Assembly (NCBI RefSeq): GCF_002222655.1
Contig: NZ_CP022423.1
Coordinates: 1,054,001-1,118,000, forward strand
From: Vitreoscilla filiformis
GTDB lineage: Bacteria > Pseudomonadota > Gammaproteobacteria > Burkholderiales > Burkholderiaceae_C
Direction: 5' to 3'
DNA length: 64,000 nt
A program made the translations under genes and the position numbers. The notes under the pieces were generated by a model that was not told the DNA's origin, made no database searches, and saw only the letters and a list, made by a program, of their open reading frames with translations. Below are positions 34,028-42,275 of this stretch, piece after piece. How positions within the stretch are numbered: position 1 is the stretch's first letter; each line of letters opens with the position of its first letter.

Positions 34028-34672
34028 TCAAGCGGCTAAATGGGCCGCTCGACGTTCAGCCAGCGCCTGCGTGATCACCGTGTGCGCCCCGCTCAGTGCC
34101 AGCACCGCCATTACCCCCGCCACCAGCAGATCAGGCAACGCGCTGCCCGTGCCCAGCACACCCAGCGCGGCCAGCATCACGGCCACATTGCCAATCGCAT
34201 CGTTGCGGCTGCACAGCCAAACGGAGCGCATGTTGGCGTCGCCCTCGCGCCAGGCGTACAGCATGAGTGCGACGGCGGCGTTGGCCGCCAGCGCCAGCGC
34301 GCCAATCACGCCCATCGTCATCGGCTCCGGGACGTCGCCCGACAGCGCGTTCCAGCTGGCCTTGCCCAGCACGAACACGCCGAATGCGCCCATCGTCAGC
34401 CCTTTGAGCAAAGCGGCGTTGGCCCGCATCCGGGGCGATTGGCCCAGCACCCACAGCGACACGCCGTAGTTGGCCGCATCGCCCAAAAAATCCACCGCAT
34501 CGGCCCAGAGCGACACCGAGCCGGAGCGCCAGCCGCCCAGCAGCTCAACGACGAACATGGCGGCGTTGACCCACAACGCGATCAGCAGCACGCGGCGGTA
34601 GCGGGGGCGGGTGGTGGCGCCGGGCGCCGCAGGCACGGCGCAGCAGCCGTGGTGGTGACAGGTGTCGGACAT
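34028..34672 (-). CDS. Cation diffusion facilitator (CDF) metal exporter
   Basis: A 214-residue inner-membrane exporter with about six membrane segments. It has a His/Cys-rich N-terminus (SDTCHHHGCC), the metal site residues in LWADAVDFLGDAANY (TM2) and SRNDAIGNVAV (TM5), and lacks the usual C-terminal cytoplasmic domain, so it is the short form. It would expel Zn, Cd or a similar divalent ion with proton exchange. It is divergent from the MerR-family regulator at 34776, with a 19-bp-spacer promoter in between. Start at ATG 34670-34672. Confidence 0.88.
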   Translation of the reverse strand: MSDTCHHHGCCAVPAAPGATTRPRYRRVLLIALWVNAAMFVVELLGGWRSGSVSLWADAVDFLGDAANYGVSLWVLGQSPRMRANAALLKGLTMGAFGVFVLGKASWNALSGDVPEPMTMGVIGALALAANAAVALMLYAWREGDANMRSVWLCSRNDAIGNVAVMLAALGVLGTGSALPDLLVAGVMAVLALSGAHTVITQALAERRAAHLAA

Positions 34673-34713
34673 GGAGAACCCCTTTGCAAACAAGCCGTCG
34701 ATGAGATGGCGGC

Positions 34714-34744
34714 ATTGCAAACCTTGGAGTCACTCCAGAGTCAA
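34714..34744 (-). promoter_or_regulatory. MerR-type promoter and operator for the CDF gene
   Basis: On the minus strand: -35 TTGACT (34739-34744), a 19-bp spacer and -10 TGCAAT (34714-34719). The long 19-bp spacer is the hallmark of MerR-activated promoters, and the spacer holds the palindrome TGGAGTCACTCCA (34725-34737). It lies 42 bp upstream of the CDF start. Confidence 0.7.
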
Positions 34745-34775
34745 GCCTTGCGTACGATCGAGCCGGAGGGATTTC

Positions 34776-35186
34776 ATGAAAATCGGCGAACTGGCGGCAC
34801 AAACCGGCACCTCGGTGGACACCATCCGCTATTACGAGCGGCTGGGGCTGTGGCCCCTGCCGGCGCGCACCGAGGGCAACTATCGGCACTACCGCTCCGA
34901 ACATGTGGAGCGGCTGAACTTCATCCGCCACAGCCGCGCTTTGGGGATGAGCTTGGAAGACGTCCGCACCTTGCTGCGCCTGAAGGACGATCCGCACGCC
35001 GATTGCCGAGGGGTGGATCAGCTGCTGGCCAGCCACCTGAATCGGGTGGCACAGCAAATTGCCGCGCTGCAAGCCCTGGCCACCCAGCTTCAGGCGCTGC
35101 GAGCGTGTTGTCAGGGGCCGAGTCGGGCAGCCGATTGCGGCATCTTGGATGGATTGGCCCACACCCACGAGCGCGCCAGCCAGTAG
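34776..35186 (+). CDS. MerR-family metal sensor (CadR/PbrR/ZntR group)
   Basis: A 136-residue activator: MKIGELAAQTGTSVDTIRYYERLGL is the MerR helix-turn-helix (shown by MKIGELAAQTG and IRYYERLGL). A dimerisation helix follows, and the C-terminal metal loop has cysteines in DCRGVDQL and in ACCQGPSRAADCGILDG. This Cys pattern is that of the Cd/Pb/Zn sensors. It would bind the 19-bp-spacer promoter of the divergent CDF gene and activate it by twisting DNA. Start at ATG 34776 with GGAGGG upstream. Its last 76 bp overlap the convergent nickel-transporter gene. Confidence 0.9.
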   Translation: MKIGELAAQTGTSVDTIRYYERLGLWPLPARTEGNYRHYRSEHVERLNFIRHSRALGMSLEDVRTLLRLKDDPHADCRGVDQLLASHLNRVAQQIAALQALATQLQALRACCQGPSRAADCGILDGLAHTHERASQ

Positions 35187-35950
35187 CTGCCCGCCACGGT
35201 GCCCACGACGATGGCACCGAACATCAGCTCTTTGCCCTCCGTCCAGCCGTCAAATGCCGGCGACAGCATCTTGGCCAGGCCCATGCCGCCCACCAGCAAA
35301 CTCACGCCCGCCACGGCCACGCCCATCAGGCGCGAGGCCAGGGCTGCGATTTGATCGGCCCGGGCAATGAGGCGCGAAATCCACCAGCCGTTCAAGCCAT
35401 CGGTGACGAGCATCCCGAGCACGAACAAGCCGCCCAGCAGCAGCGCATGGGCCACGCCACCGAACTGCGTGGCCGTGGCGGCAAACAGCGCCGATTGGCT
35501 CACGGTGTCGAACGACAGCGCGAACAGCGCGCCCACCCCCGCCACCCCGGCCGGGCTGCGGGCTTGCGCCAGCGTGCCCAGCCAGCGCCCTTTCCAACCC
35601 ACGGGGGCGACGATCTCGCCCGGCGCTGTCGCCAGCACGGCCCGCAAGTTCACCAGGCCCAAGCCGATGAGAAAGGCGATGGAAATCCACGCGCCCAGTG
35701 CATCCAGCCACTCGGGCGCCTCCCAGCGTTCGCTCACCGCGCCGACAAACGCCGCGATGCCCAACACCACCAAGCCATGCCCGATCGAAAACAAGGTGCC
35801 GCAATAACGCGCCACCGTCAGACCTCGGCGTTGGTTCAGGCGCGTCAGGCCGTCGATGGTGGCGAGGTGGTCGGCGTCAAAGCCGTGGCGCATGCCCAGC
35901 AAAAACACCACGGCGCACAGGGCGCCCCAGTCGGTTGGTAAGTCGTGCAT
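35111..35950 (-). CDS. Nickel/cobalt transporter, NiCoT (HoxN/NixA) family
   Basis: A 279-residue permease with about eight membrane segments. The NiCoT signature RHGFDADHLATIDGLTR lies in TM2 (the HX4DH motif), and SFDTVSQSALFA corresponds to the second conserved motif. It imports Ni2+ (or Co2+), needed for hydrogenase or urease, for example. It has a perfect NikR-like operator 14 bp upstream of its start and nikR further upstream on the same strand, so it is almost certainly repressed by Ni-NikR. The 3' end overlaps the MerR-family gene by 76 bp in convergent orientation. Confidence 0.93.
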   Translation of the reverse strand: MHDLPTDWGALCAVVFLLGMRHGFDADHLATIDGLTRLNQRRGLTVARYCGTLFSIGHGLVVLGIAAFVGAVSERWEAPEWLDALGAWISIAFLIGLGLVNLRAVLATAPGEIVAPVGWKGRWLGTLAQARSPAGVAGVGALFALSFDTVSQSALFAATATQFGGVAHALLLGGLFVLGMLVTDGLNGWWISRLIARADQIAALASRLMGVAVAGVSLLVGGMGLAKMLSPAFDGWTEGKELMFGAIVVGTVAGSYWLARSWVWANPSKMPQSAARLGP

Positions 35951-35963
35951 GGATGGGTTCCGG

Positions 35964-35994
35964 TTGTATGAAGAAAATGAAAATTTTCATACAA
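35964..35994. promoter_or_regulatory. NikR operator
   Basis: A perfect inverted repeat TTGTATGAA-N13-TTCATACAA, containing the GTATGA/TCATAC half-sites of the NikR operator known in E. coli (there 16 bases apart, here 15). It lies between nikR and the nickel-transporter start. Confidence 0.8.
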
Positions 35995-36012
35995 GAAGCG
36001 TGCCCAAGGGAT

Positions 36013-36042
36013 GGGTTCCCTTCGACTTCGCTCAGGGAACGC
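36013..36042. repeat. REP-like inverted repeat
   Basis: GTTCCCT (36015-36021) and AGGGAAC (36034-36040) flank TCGACTTCGCTC. The cccttcgac...ctcaggg core is a dispersed intergenic repeat familiar in Burkholderiales genomes. It lies between nikR and its target gene. Confidence 0.55.
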
Positions 36043-36094
36043 CCACCCCACACCACCCCGGTTAAACACTTGCCGGAGTGGATGTTTCAGTGAT

Positions 36095-36553
36095 TCAACC
36101 GTGACCAGTCCGACCGGGCAGATGCAAGTGAGCGTGGCCGTGCGCGGGCGCCTCGGCCATGGGCACCAGATGCAAGCTGCCGTGGCTCACCCCGGGTTGG
36201 GCCATCACCGATTGGGCGAAGGTCTGCACCTGCGCCGTGGGGCCGCGCAGGATCACCACTTCGATGCAGTGATCGTGATCCAGGTGCGCGTGGGTGGTGG
36301 ACACCGTCAGCGCGTGGTGGGCGTGCTGCATGTCGGTCAGCCGCAGCGCGAGCTGGCGCTGGTGGTGGTTGTAGACGTAGCTCAGGGTGGCGATGCACGG
36401 CCCGTCCGGCTGGGCGTGGGTGCGCGCTTGGCCCATGTCGGCGCGCAGCAAGTCGCGGAAGGCTTCGGAGCGGTTGGCGTAGCCGCGTTGGGCGATGAGG
36501 GCCTCGAAGGCATCGGCCAAATCATCGTCCAGGGAAATGGTGAGGCGTTTCAT
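36095..36553 (-). CDS. nikR: NikR, nickel-responsive repressor
   Basis: A 152-residue ribbon-helix-helix regulator: N-terminal MKRLTISLDDDLADAFE and an ACT-like metal domain. The nickel site is visible as HAHLDHDHC (two His and the Cys), preceded by another His in the tetramer-facing strand. The C-terminus is His-rich (APAHGHAHLHLPG), an extension beyond the standard protein of about 135 residues. With nickel it binds GTATGA/TCATAC sites; such a site precedes the transporter gene downstream. nikR and the transporter are encoded on the same strand, 144 bp apart. Confidence 0.95.
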   Translation of the reverse strand: MKRLTISLDDDLADAFEALIAQRGYANRSEAFRDLLRADMGQARTHAQPDGPCIATLSYVYNHHQRQLALRLTDMQHAHHALTVSTTHAHLDHDHCIEVVILRGPTAQVQTFAQSVMAQPGVSHGSLHLVPMAEAPAHGHAHLHLPGRTGHG

Positions 36554-36637
36554 GCCGGCATTTCACCGCAGGCGTGGCTCACACCGCCCACACTCTCTGG
36601 CAGGATGCGCGCGCCGTTGGTTCTTTCGGAGACTTCT

Positions 36638-37132
36638 GTGAAACGCTGCTTCCCCGCTTTGCTGTTGTGCTTGCCGCTGTGGGTGTCGGCACAGAGCGCC
36701 GGCCCGGCTTCGGGCCACGCCCATGCGCATCATGCCGCTCCCGTGGGTGACACGCGCCAAGCCGTTGCCTTCCCGGCGCCCATGCGGGCGCAAACGCTGG
36801 CCAACATGCGCGACCACTTGTTGGCCTTGACCGAAATTCAAGAAGCCCTGGCGCGGCGTGACTTCGACGGGGCGGGCCAACTGGCCGAACGACGGCTCGG
36901 GATGTCGTCCCTGCACACGCATGGCGCGCACGATGTGGCGGGCTTCATGCCCCCGGCGATGCAGGCCTTGGGCACGGCCATGCACCGTTCCGCCAGCCAG
37001 TTCGCGGTGGTCGCTCAGGAGGCGTCTGTCACCGGGGACTTGAGCGCCGCTCTGGCCGCGCTGGCCAAGGTTGGGCGCACCTGCGTGAGTTGCCACGAGG
37101 GTTTCCGGCTCGAAACCGCGCCAGCCCACTGA
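36638..37132 (+). CDS. Exported cytochrome c'-like protein
   Basis: A 164-residue exported protein with a C-terminal haem site (CVSCHEGF) in the last 20 residues, the arrangement of cytochrome c'/c556 four-helix proteins. The signal peptide ends WVSAQS and is followed by a His-rich stretch (GHAHAHHAA). I choose GTG at 36638, which has TTCGGAGAC seven bases upstream, over ATG 36605, which has a weak site. Such cytochromes carry electrons or bind gases in the periplasm; its partner is unknown. It stands alone between nikR and lipA. Confidence 0.8.
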   Translation: MKRCFPALLLCLPLWVSAQSAGPASGHAHAHHAAPVGDTRQAVAFPAPMRAQTLANMRDHLLALTEIQEALARRDFDGAGQLAERRLGMSSLHTHGAHDVAGFMPPAMQALGTAMHRSASQFAVVAQEASVTGDLSAALAALAKVGRTCVSCHEGFRLETAPAH

Positions 37133-37157
37133 GCTTGGGCAAGGTGCGCCGCGAGGC

Positions 37158-38141
37158 TCAGACCACGCCGGCGCCGGCGGCCTGCTGATCCGCGTGGTAG
37201 CTGGAGCGCACCATCGCGCCCACGGCGGCGTGGGTGAAGCCCATTTCCTTGGCCTGTTCCTCGAACATCTTGAAAGTGTCCGGGTGAACGTAGCGGCGCA
37301 CTGGCAGGTGGTGGCCGCTCGGGGCCAGGTATTGGCCGATGGTCAGCATGTCGATGTTGTGGGCGCGCATGTCGCGCATCACGTCGAGGATTTCCTCGTC
37401 GGTCTCGCCCAGACCCACCATCAGGCCGCTCTTGGTCGGCACATGCGGCACTTCTTCCTTGAAGCGCTTCAACAGCGTCAGGCTGAACTGGTAGTCCGCG
37501 CCGGGGCGCGCTTCTTTGTAGAGGCGCGGCACGGTTTCCAGGTTGTGGTTCATCACGTCCGGCGGGGTGGCCTTGAGGATGTCCAGCGCTTTGTCGAGGC
37601 GGCCCCGGAAATCCGGCACCAGCACTTCGATGCGCGTGGCGGGCGATTGCTCGCGCACCTGCTGGATGCACTCGGCGTAGTGGCCGGCGCCGCCGTCGCG
37701 CAGATCGTCACGATCCACGCTGGTGATCACCACATATTTCAGCTTCATGGCCGCGATGGTCTTGGCCAGGTTGCCCGGCTCGGCGGTGTCCAGCGGATCG
37801 GGGCGGCCATGGCCCACGTCGCAAAACGGGCAGCGGCGGGTGCATTTGTCCCCCATGATCATGAAGGTGGCCGTGCCGTGGCCGAAGCATTCGCCGATGT
37901 TGGGGCAGCTCGCCTCTTCGCAAACGGTGTGCAGCTTGTGCTCACGCAGGATTTGCTTGATTTCGTAGAAGCGCGTGGTCGGGCTGCCGGCTTTGACCCG
38001 AATCCAATCGGGTTTTTTCAGCGTTTCCGCCGGCACGATTTTGATGGGAATGCGTGCCGTCTTGGCCTGGGCTTTTTGCTTGGCGGTGGCGTCGTAGTCG
38101 GCGGCCGACTTGGCTTCGTGGGTGATGTTTTGGGTGGCCAT
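37158..38141 (-). CDS. lipA: Lipoyl synthase
   Basis: LipA is a radical SAM enzyme that inserts two sulfur atoms into the octanoyl chain on lipoyl domains. The 327-residue protein has both [4Fe-4S] sets: [12 protein letters not shown] (auxiliary cluster, destroyed to supply sulfur) and CTRRCPFC (radical SAM). The C-terminal RSSYHAD contains the serine that ligates the auxiliary cluster. lipB is 18 bp upstream on the same strand, giving lipB-lipA as in many bacteria. Confidence 0.97.
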   Translation of the reverse strand: MATQNITHEAKSAADYDATAKQKAQAKTARIPIKIVPAETLKKPDWIRVKAGSPTTRFYEIKQILREHKLHTVCEEASCPNIGECFGHGTATFMIMGDKCTRRCPFCDVGHGRPDPLDTAEPGNLAKTIAAMKLKYVVITSVDRDDLRDGGAGHYAECIQQVREQSPATRIEVLVPDFRGRLDKALDILKATPPDVMNHNLETVPRLYKEARPGADYQFSLTLLKRFKEEVPHVPTKSGLMVGLGETDEEILDVMRDMRAHNIDMLTIGQYLAPSGHHLPVRRYVHPDTFKMFEEQAKEMGFTHAAVGAMVRSSYHADQQAAGAGVV

Positions 38142-38159
38142 GGGGTTCAGCGGCTCGTT

Positions 38160-38822
38160 TCAGTGGCTCAAATGGGCGGCCAGCCGATCGGCCAGCCGTT
38201 CAGACACTTCAGCCGGATCGGCCGAAACGCCCAGTGTAGAAAGGTCAACGGTGCGCAAGCCCGCGTAACCGCACGGATTGATGCGCAAAAACGGCTCTAA
38301 ATTCATCGCCACATTGAGCGAAACGCCGTGGTAGGTGCAGTGGTTGCTCACCTTGATGCCCAACTGGGCGATTTTGCCCAGCCCCTCGAACGGGTCTTGG
38401 CGCGGGCCGGTGGGCAACCCAGCGGCGAACGGATCGGCCAGGTTCACATAAATGCCCGGCGCACTGTTCACCCGAAAGCCAATCACGCCCCAGTGTTCCA
38501 AGGTTTGGATCACCGCCGTTTCCAGCCGGAAGACGTATTCCTTGACGAAGATGCCCAGCCGTCGCAGGTCGATCAGCGGGTAAATCACCACTTGGCCGGG
38601 GCCGTGGTACGTCACTTGGCCGCCTCGGTTGCTGCGCACCACGGGGATGTCCCCGGGCATGAGCAGATGCTCTTCCTTGCCGGCCACGCCTTGGGTGAAC
38701 ACCGGCGGGTGTTTGACCAACCAGAGTTCATCGGGCGTGTCGGGCGTGCGCGCCTCGGTGAAGCGGCGCATGGCGTCGAAGGTGGTGTCGTAGGGCACCT
38801 CGCCCCAGTCACGGCGTTGCAT
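38160..38822 (-). CDS. lipB: Octanoyl-ACP:protein N-octanoyltransferase
   Basis: LipB moves octanoyl from ACP to the lipoyl domain lysine, the step before LipA. The family signature [12 protein letters not shown] and the downstream [12 protein letters not shown] (catalytic lysine region) are present, as is the conserved cysteine in [13 protein letters not shown]. 220 residues. The start ATG 38820-38822 overlaps the stop of the YbeD-like gene (TGATG), implying translational coupling. A GTG lies one codon upstream. Confidence 0.96.
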   Translation of the reverse strand: MQRRDWGEVPYDTTFDAMRRFTEARTPDTPDELWLVKHPPVFTQGVAGKEEHLLMPGDIPVVRSNRGGQVTYHGPGQVVIYPLIDLRRLGIFVKEYVFRLETAVIQTLEHWGVIGFRVNSAPGIYVNLADPFAAGLPTGPRQDPFEGLGKIAQLGIKVSNHCTYHGVSLNVAMNLEPFLRINPCGYAGLRTVDLSTLGVSADPAEVSERLADRLAAHLSH

Positions 38823-39097
38823 CACAGCACGATTTTGACCATCGGATGGGTGGTCAGCGTGCGGTACAGCTCGTCGAGCTGCTCGCGGCTGGTGGCGGTG
38901 ATGGTCAGTGTCACGCCCAGGTATTTGCCGCCCGAGCTGGGGCGGGTTTCCAGGCGGGCCGGGGTGAAAGCCGGGTCGAACTGCTGGGCCACCCTCACCA
39001 TGGCCTCCACAAAGCCTTCGACGTGCAGGCCCATCACCTTGATGGGGAAGTCACTCGGGTACTCGATGAGCGATTGCTCGGGCGGAATGTCACGCAT
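38822..39097 (-). CDS. ybeD: YbeD/DUF493 family protein
   Basis: A 91-residue small protein of the YbeD (UPF0250/DUF493) family, an ACT-like fold: [18 protein letters not shown] and [17 protein letters not shown] are the recognisable strands. It is almost always next to lipB, as here, but its role is unsettled. The start ATG 39095-39097 is chosen because the longer frame is only a shadow of the aminotransferase gene. Its stop overlaps the lipB start. Confidence 0.9.
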   Translation of the reverse strand: MRDIPPEQSLIEYPSDFPIKVMGLHVEGFVEAMVRVAQQFDPAFTPARLETRPSSGGKYLGVTLTITATSREQLDELYRTLTTHPMVKIVL

Positions 39098-39108
39098 CTT
39101 GGAAAACG

Positions 39109-40008
39109 TCAGAGAGAAGGTTCGCGCTTGGCGCGTTGGTAGGCTTCGTAGAGTCGGGCGTACACCGGGCCGGGCTTGCCCCGCAGCGCGCCGTGGCCCA
39201 CGCCGTCGCCGTCCAGCCGGGTGACGGCCAGGACTTCTTTGCCCGCCGAGCTGAGCAACACCTCGTCGGCGGTGCGCAGGTCGGATTCGCTGATGGGCCG
39301 CAAGTTGAACGGAATTTCCAACTCCGCGCACAACTCGCGCAGCAAACCCACACGCACGCCTTCGAGGACGTGGCCATCGTCCATCAACGGCCCGAGCAAG
39401 GCGCCTTCGCGCACCACCCACACATTGCTCGACGCGCCCTCGGTGAGCCACGGCCCGCCGTGTTCGCCGTCGCGCAGCAAGATCGTTTCGGTGGCGCCGG
39501 CGTCGGCCGACACTTGGCGGGCCAGCACATTGCCCAGCAGCGAGATGCTCTTGATGTCCCCGCGCTGCCAGCGCACATCCCGCGCCGTGACGCAGTGCGC
39601 GCCGTGGTGGCGCTCGGCCTCGGGCACCGGTTTGAGCGGGGTGCTCATGATGAACACCGTGGGCGTGGGGTCGGCCACCATGGCGTGATCGCGCAGGGCG
39701 ACGCCGCGTGTGATCTGGAGGTAGAGCATCTGATCGTCGAACGGCTGGGCGTCGATGATGCGGTGCAGCCGCGCCAGCCAAGCCTCGCGCTCGTGCAGGC
39801 TGGGCAGGCGCAGTTGGGCCAGGTTGCGCTCCAGGCGGGCGATGTGGGCGTCAAAACAAAACGGGCGCCGGGCGTACACCGGGATGGCCTCGTACACCCC
39901 GTCGCCGAAGATGAAACCCCGGTCGAGCACCGACACCTTGGCCTCGTTCAGCGGCAGCAGCTCGCCGTTGAGGTCGCACAACAGGGTGGGAAGCAGTGGG
40001 TCGTTCAT
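39109..40008 (-). CDS. Class-IV aminotransferase, probable D-amino acid aminotransferase
   Basis: A 299-residue PLP enzyme of fold type IV, related to D-alanine aminotransferase and IlvE. The N-terminus has VSVLDRGFIFGDGVYEAIPVY (motif DRGFIFGDGVYE), and the PLP lysine lies in DIKSISLLGNVLA, the arrangement of D-amino acid transaminases. The ybeD-lipB-lipA block follows at 11 bp, and the dacC-like gene precedes it. With a D-Ala-D-Ala carboxypeptidase next door, a role in D-alanine supply is plausible; 4-amino-4-deoxychorismate lyase is a less likely alternative. Confidence 0.85.
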   Translation of the reverse strand: MNDPLLPTLLCDLNGELLPLNEAKVSVLDRGFIFGDGVYEAIPVYARRPFCFDAHIARLERNLAQLRLPSLHEREAWLARLHRIIDAQPFDDQMLYLQITRGVALRDHAMVADPTPTVFIMSTPLKPVPEAERHHGAHCVTARDVRWQRGDIKSISLLGNVLARQVSADAGATETILLRDGEHGGPWLTEGASSNVWVVREGALLGPLMDDGHVLEGVRVGLLRELCAELEIPFNLRPISESDLRTADEVLLSSAGKEVLAVTRLDGDGVGHGALRGKPGPVYARLYEAYQRAKREPSL

Positions 40009-40064
40009 CGAGCGATTCTCCTTGCAGATACGGGGCAGACGCAGGGCTGGGGTCGTTCACCCGG

Positions 40065-41225
40065 TCACTTGAGCCACAGCCGCAGCGCGTCCCAAGCCCG
40101 GCCGAACATGCCGGCCTGGGGGACATCTTCCTGCACCAGCAGCGGCAAATCCACCATCGGCACATTGCTCCCGGTCAAGACCCGGATGGTGCCCACGCGC
40201 TGCCCCTTGGTGAGCGGCGCCACGAGGGGATCGGTGCGCGTCAGCGTGGTTTTGAGCTGCTGCCCCTGGCCACGCGGCACGGCAACGAACACCGTGCCCG
40301 AGCTGCCGAGTTTGACCTCGTTGAGTTTGCCCTTCCACACCGGCACCGTCGTCAGCACGGGGGTGGTTTTGAACATGGGCACGGCCTCGTAGGCGGTGTA
40401 ACCCCAGTTGAGCAACTTTTGGCTTTCGTTGGCGCGGGCCTGCATGGACGCTGTGCCCATGACCACGGACAGCAGCCGGCGCGGGCCATGTTCCGCGTTG
40501 CGCTGGGCCGAGGCGATGAGGCAGTAACCGGCCGCGTCGGTGAAGCCGGTTTTCATGCCATCGACGCTGGCATCGCGTTTGAGCAGCAGGTTGCGGTTTT
40601 CTTGCCGGATGCCGCCGTAGCTGTACTCCTTCATCGAGTAGTAGGCCGCGTAGCGATCCGGAAAGTCGCGCACGATTTGCTGGGCGATCAGGGCCAGTTC
40701 GCGGGCCGTGCTGCCGTGCCCGGCTTCGGTCAGGCCGGTGACGTTGCGGAATTGGGTGTTTTTCAGCCCCCACGCCTTGGCTTGCTCGTTCATGCGGGCC
40801 ACAAACGCTTCGACCGTGCCGGCCACGCCTTCGGCCAGCACCACGGCGGCGTCGTTGCCGGATTGGACGATCATGCCTTTGAGCAGCTCGTCCACCGTGG
40901 GCGTCATCCGGGGTTCCAGAAACATCAGCGAGCCGCCGTGTTTACGCTCTGTCCAAGCCCGATCAGACACAGTCATGCGTTGATTCAGGGTGATTTTCTT
41001 GTCACGCAGGGCCTGAAACACCACGTAAGCCGTCATCAACTTGGTGAGCGACGCGGGCTCGGCGGGGGCGTCGGCGTTGTGTTCAGCCAGCACTTGGTTG
41101 GCCGTCAGATCGACCAGCAAATAACCCCGAGCGGCGATCTCAGGCGCCGGTGGCGTTTGAGCGTGGGCAGCACCGGCCCCAAGCAGACAGGTACTGAGAA
41201 AAAGAGCGGCGAGACGGCGGGTCAT
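40065..41225 (-). CDS. D-Ala-D-Ala carboxypeptidase (PBP5/6 family)
   Basis: A 386-residue penicillin-binding protein that trims the terminal D-Ala from peptidoglycan pentapeptides. Signal peptide ending AAHAQ; catalytic SLTKLMTAY (SxxK), QSGNDAAV (SxN) and KTGFTDAAG (KTG) motifs in order; then the small C-terminal beta domain and an amphipathic end (DALRLWLK) for membrane attachment, as in DacA/DacC. It stands upstream of the aminotransferase on the same strand. Confidence 0.95.
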   Translation of the reverse strand: MTRRLAALFLSTCLLGAGAAHAQTPPAPEIAARGYLLVDLTANQVLAEHNADAPAEPASLTKLMTAYVVFQALRDKKITLNQRMTVSDRAWTERKHGGSLMFLEPRMTPTVDELLKGMIVQSGNDAAVVLAEGVAGTVEAFVARMNEQAKAWGLKNTQFRNVTGLTEAGHGSTARELALIAQQIVRDFPDRYAAYYSMKEYSYGGIRQENRNLLLKRDASVDGMKTGFTDAAGYCLIASAQRNAEHGPRRLLSVVMGTASMQARANESQKLLNWGYTAYEAVPMFKTTPVLTTVPVWKGKLNEVKLGSSGTVFVAVPRGQGQQLKTTLTRTDPLVAPLTKGQRVGTIRVLTGSNVPMVDLPLLVQEDVPQAGMFGRAWDALRLWLK

Positions 41226-41293
41226 GTCACGAGCGGGAAGTGAAGGGCGCTGCGACCCAATGAGGGCCGCAGGGGGTTTGGCACAGCGGTCAG

Positions 41294-41917
41294 TCAGTGC
41301 CAGGCGCCCAGGATGATCGATTTGAGCAGCCCAAGCTGCCCGTGGAAGAAGTGGCCAACGCCTGGCACCACCACGACGGGCAGGGCTTGCGGTCGGGCCC
41401 AGTCCAGCGTGGCGGACAGGGGCACCACCTCGTCGGCCTCACCGTGGATCACCACGGTGTTGGCCGGCACGGCGGCGACTTCAAAATTCACCGTGGCCGG
41501 CCCGACCAGCACCAACCGTTCCGCCGGGGCGCTGGCCGCAATTTGGGCCGCTGCTTGGCTGGCCACGTAGGCCCCGAAAGAAAAGCCGGCCAGCACCAGC
41601 GGCAAGTCGGGGTTACGTTGCGCGGCGATGACGGCCAGGGCGTCATCGACTTCGCCCCGTCCTTCGTCCCACTGGCCTTCCGACCCGGCTACGCCTCGGA
41701 AGTTGAAACGCACCGCCCGGTAACCCAGTTGCACGAACGTGCGCGCCAGGGTTTGAGCGACCTTGTTGTCCATGGTGCCGCCGTGCAGCGGGTGGGGGTG
41801 GCAGATCACGGCCACGCCGCGCAAGCCGGTGGCGGGCAGGTGCGGCGGCTCGTCGATGGCCACGGCCAGCGTGCCGGTGGGGCCGGGGAGGGTGCAGCGT
41901 CGGGTATGGGCGTTCAT
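41294..41917 (-). CDS. Alpha/beta hydrolase
   Basis: A 207-residue alpha/beta hydrolase. The nucleophile elbow is AGFSFGAYVA (serine in GFSFG), an HPHPLHGGTM oxyanion region sits near residue 40, and the catalytic histidine is in VGHFFHGQ near the C-terminus. There is no signal peptide. This CocE/dienelactone-hydrolase-like family is common in Proteobacteria with no fixed substrate. The start ATG 41915-41917 overlaps the ferredoxin-like gene by 4 bp (ATGA), so the two are translated together. Confidence 0.82.
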   Translation of the reverse strand: MNAHTRRCTLPGPTGTLAVAIDEPPHLPATGLRGVAVICHPHPLHGGTMDNKVAQTLARTFVQLGYRAVRFNFRGVAGSEGQWDEGRGEVDDALAVIAAQRNPDLPLVLAGFSFGAYVASQAAAQIAASAPAERLVLVGPATVNFEVAAVPANTVVIHGEADEVVPLSATLDWARPQALPVVVVPGVGHFFHGQLGLLKSIILGAWH

Positions 41918-42240
41918 CGACCCACCTCGGCAGGCAGCACCAGGCGTTGCACGGGCTGGCCGTTTTTCAGGTGAGATTCGACGATCTCGTCGATGTCGGT
42001 GGTGTCCACAAAGGTGTACCACGTGCCTTCGGGGTAAACCACAGCCACAGGCGCGCCGGCGCAGCGATCCAAGCAGCCCGCTTTGTTGACCCGCACGCCA
42101 CCCGGGCCAGCCAGCCCAGCGGCTTTGACCTGCTGCTTGCAGTGGTCGAATGCAGCATGCGCCGCGTGTGGGGCGCAGCAAGCCTGACCGCCATCGCGCT
42201 GGTTCAGGCAAAAGAAGATGTGGTGCTTGTAGTAGCTCAT
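41914..42240 (-). CDS. Thioredoxin-like [2Fe-2S] ferredoxin
   Basis: A 108-residue ferredoxin of the thioredoxin-like type. Cluster cysteines are seen at FFCLNQRDGGQACC and CLDRCAG. It matches the stand-alone family found across Proteobacteria and related to the NuoE C-terminal domain. It is likely a cytoplasmic one-electron carrier, partner unknown. It precedes and overlaps the hydrolase gene. Confidence 0.85.
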   Translation of the reverse strand: MSYYKHHIFFCLNQRDGGQACCAPHAAHAAFDHCKQQVKAAGLAGPGGVRVNKAGCLDRCAGAPVAVVYPEGTWYTFVDTTDIDEIVESHLKNGQPVQRLVLPAEVGR

Positions 42241-42275
42241 GGGCGGATTGTAGAAAGCCCCCTAGTTATAGGGGG

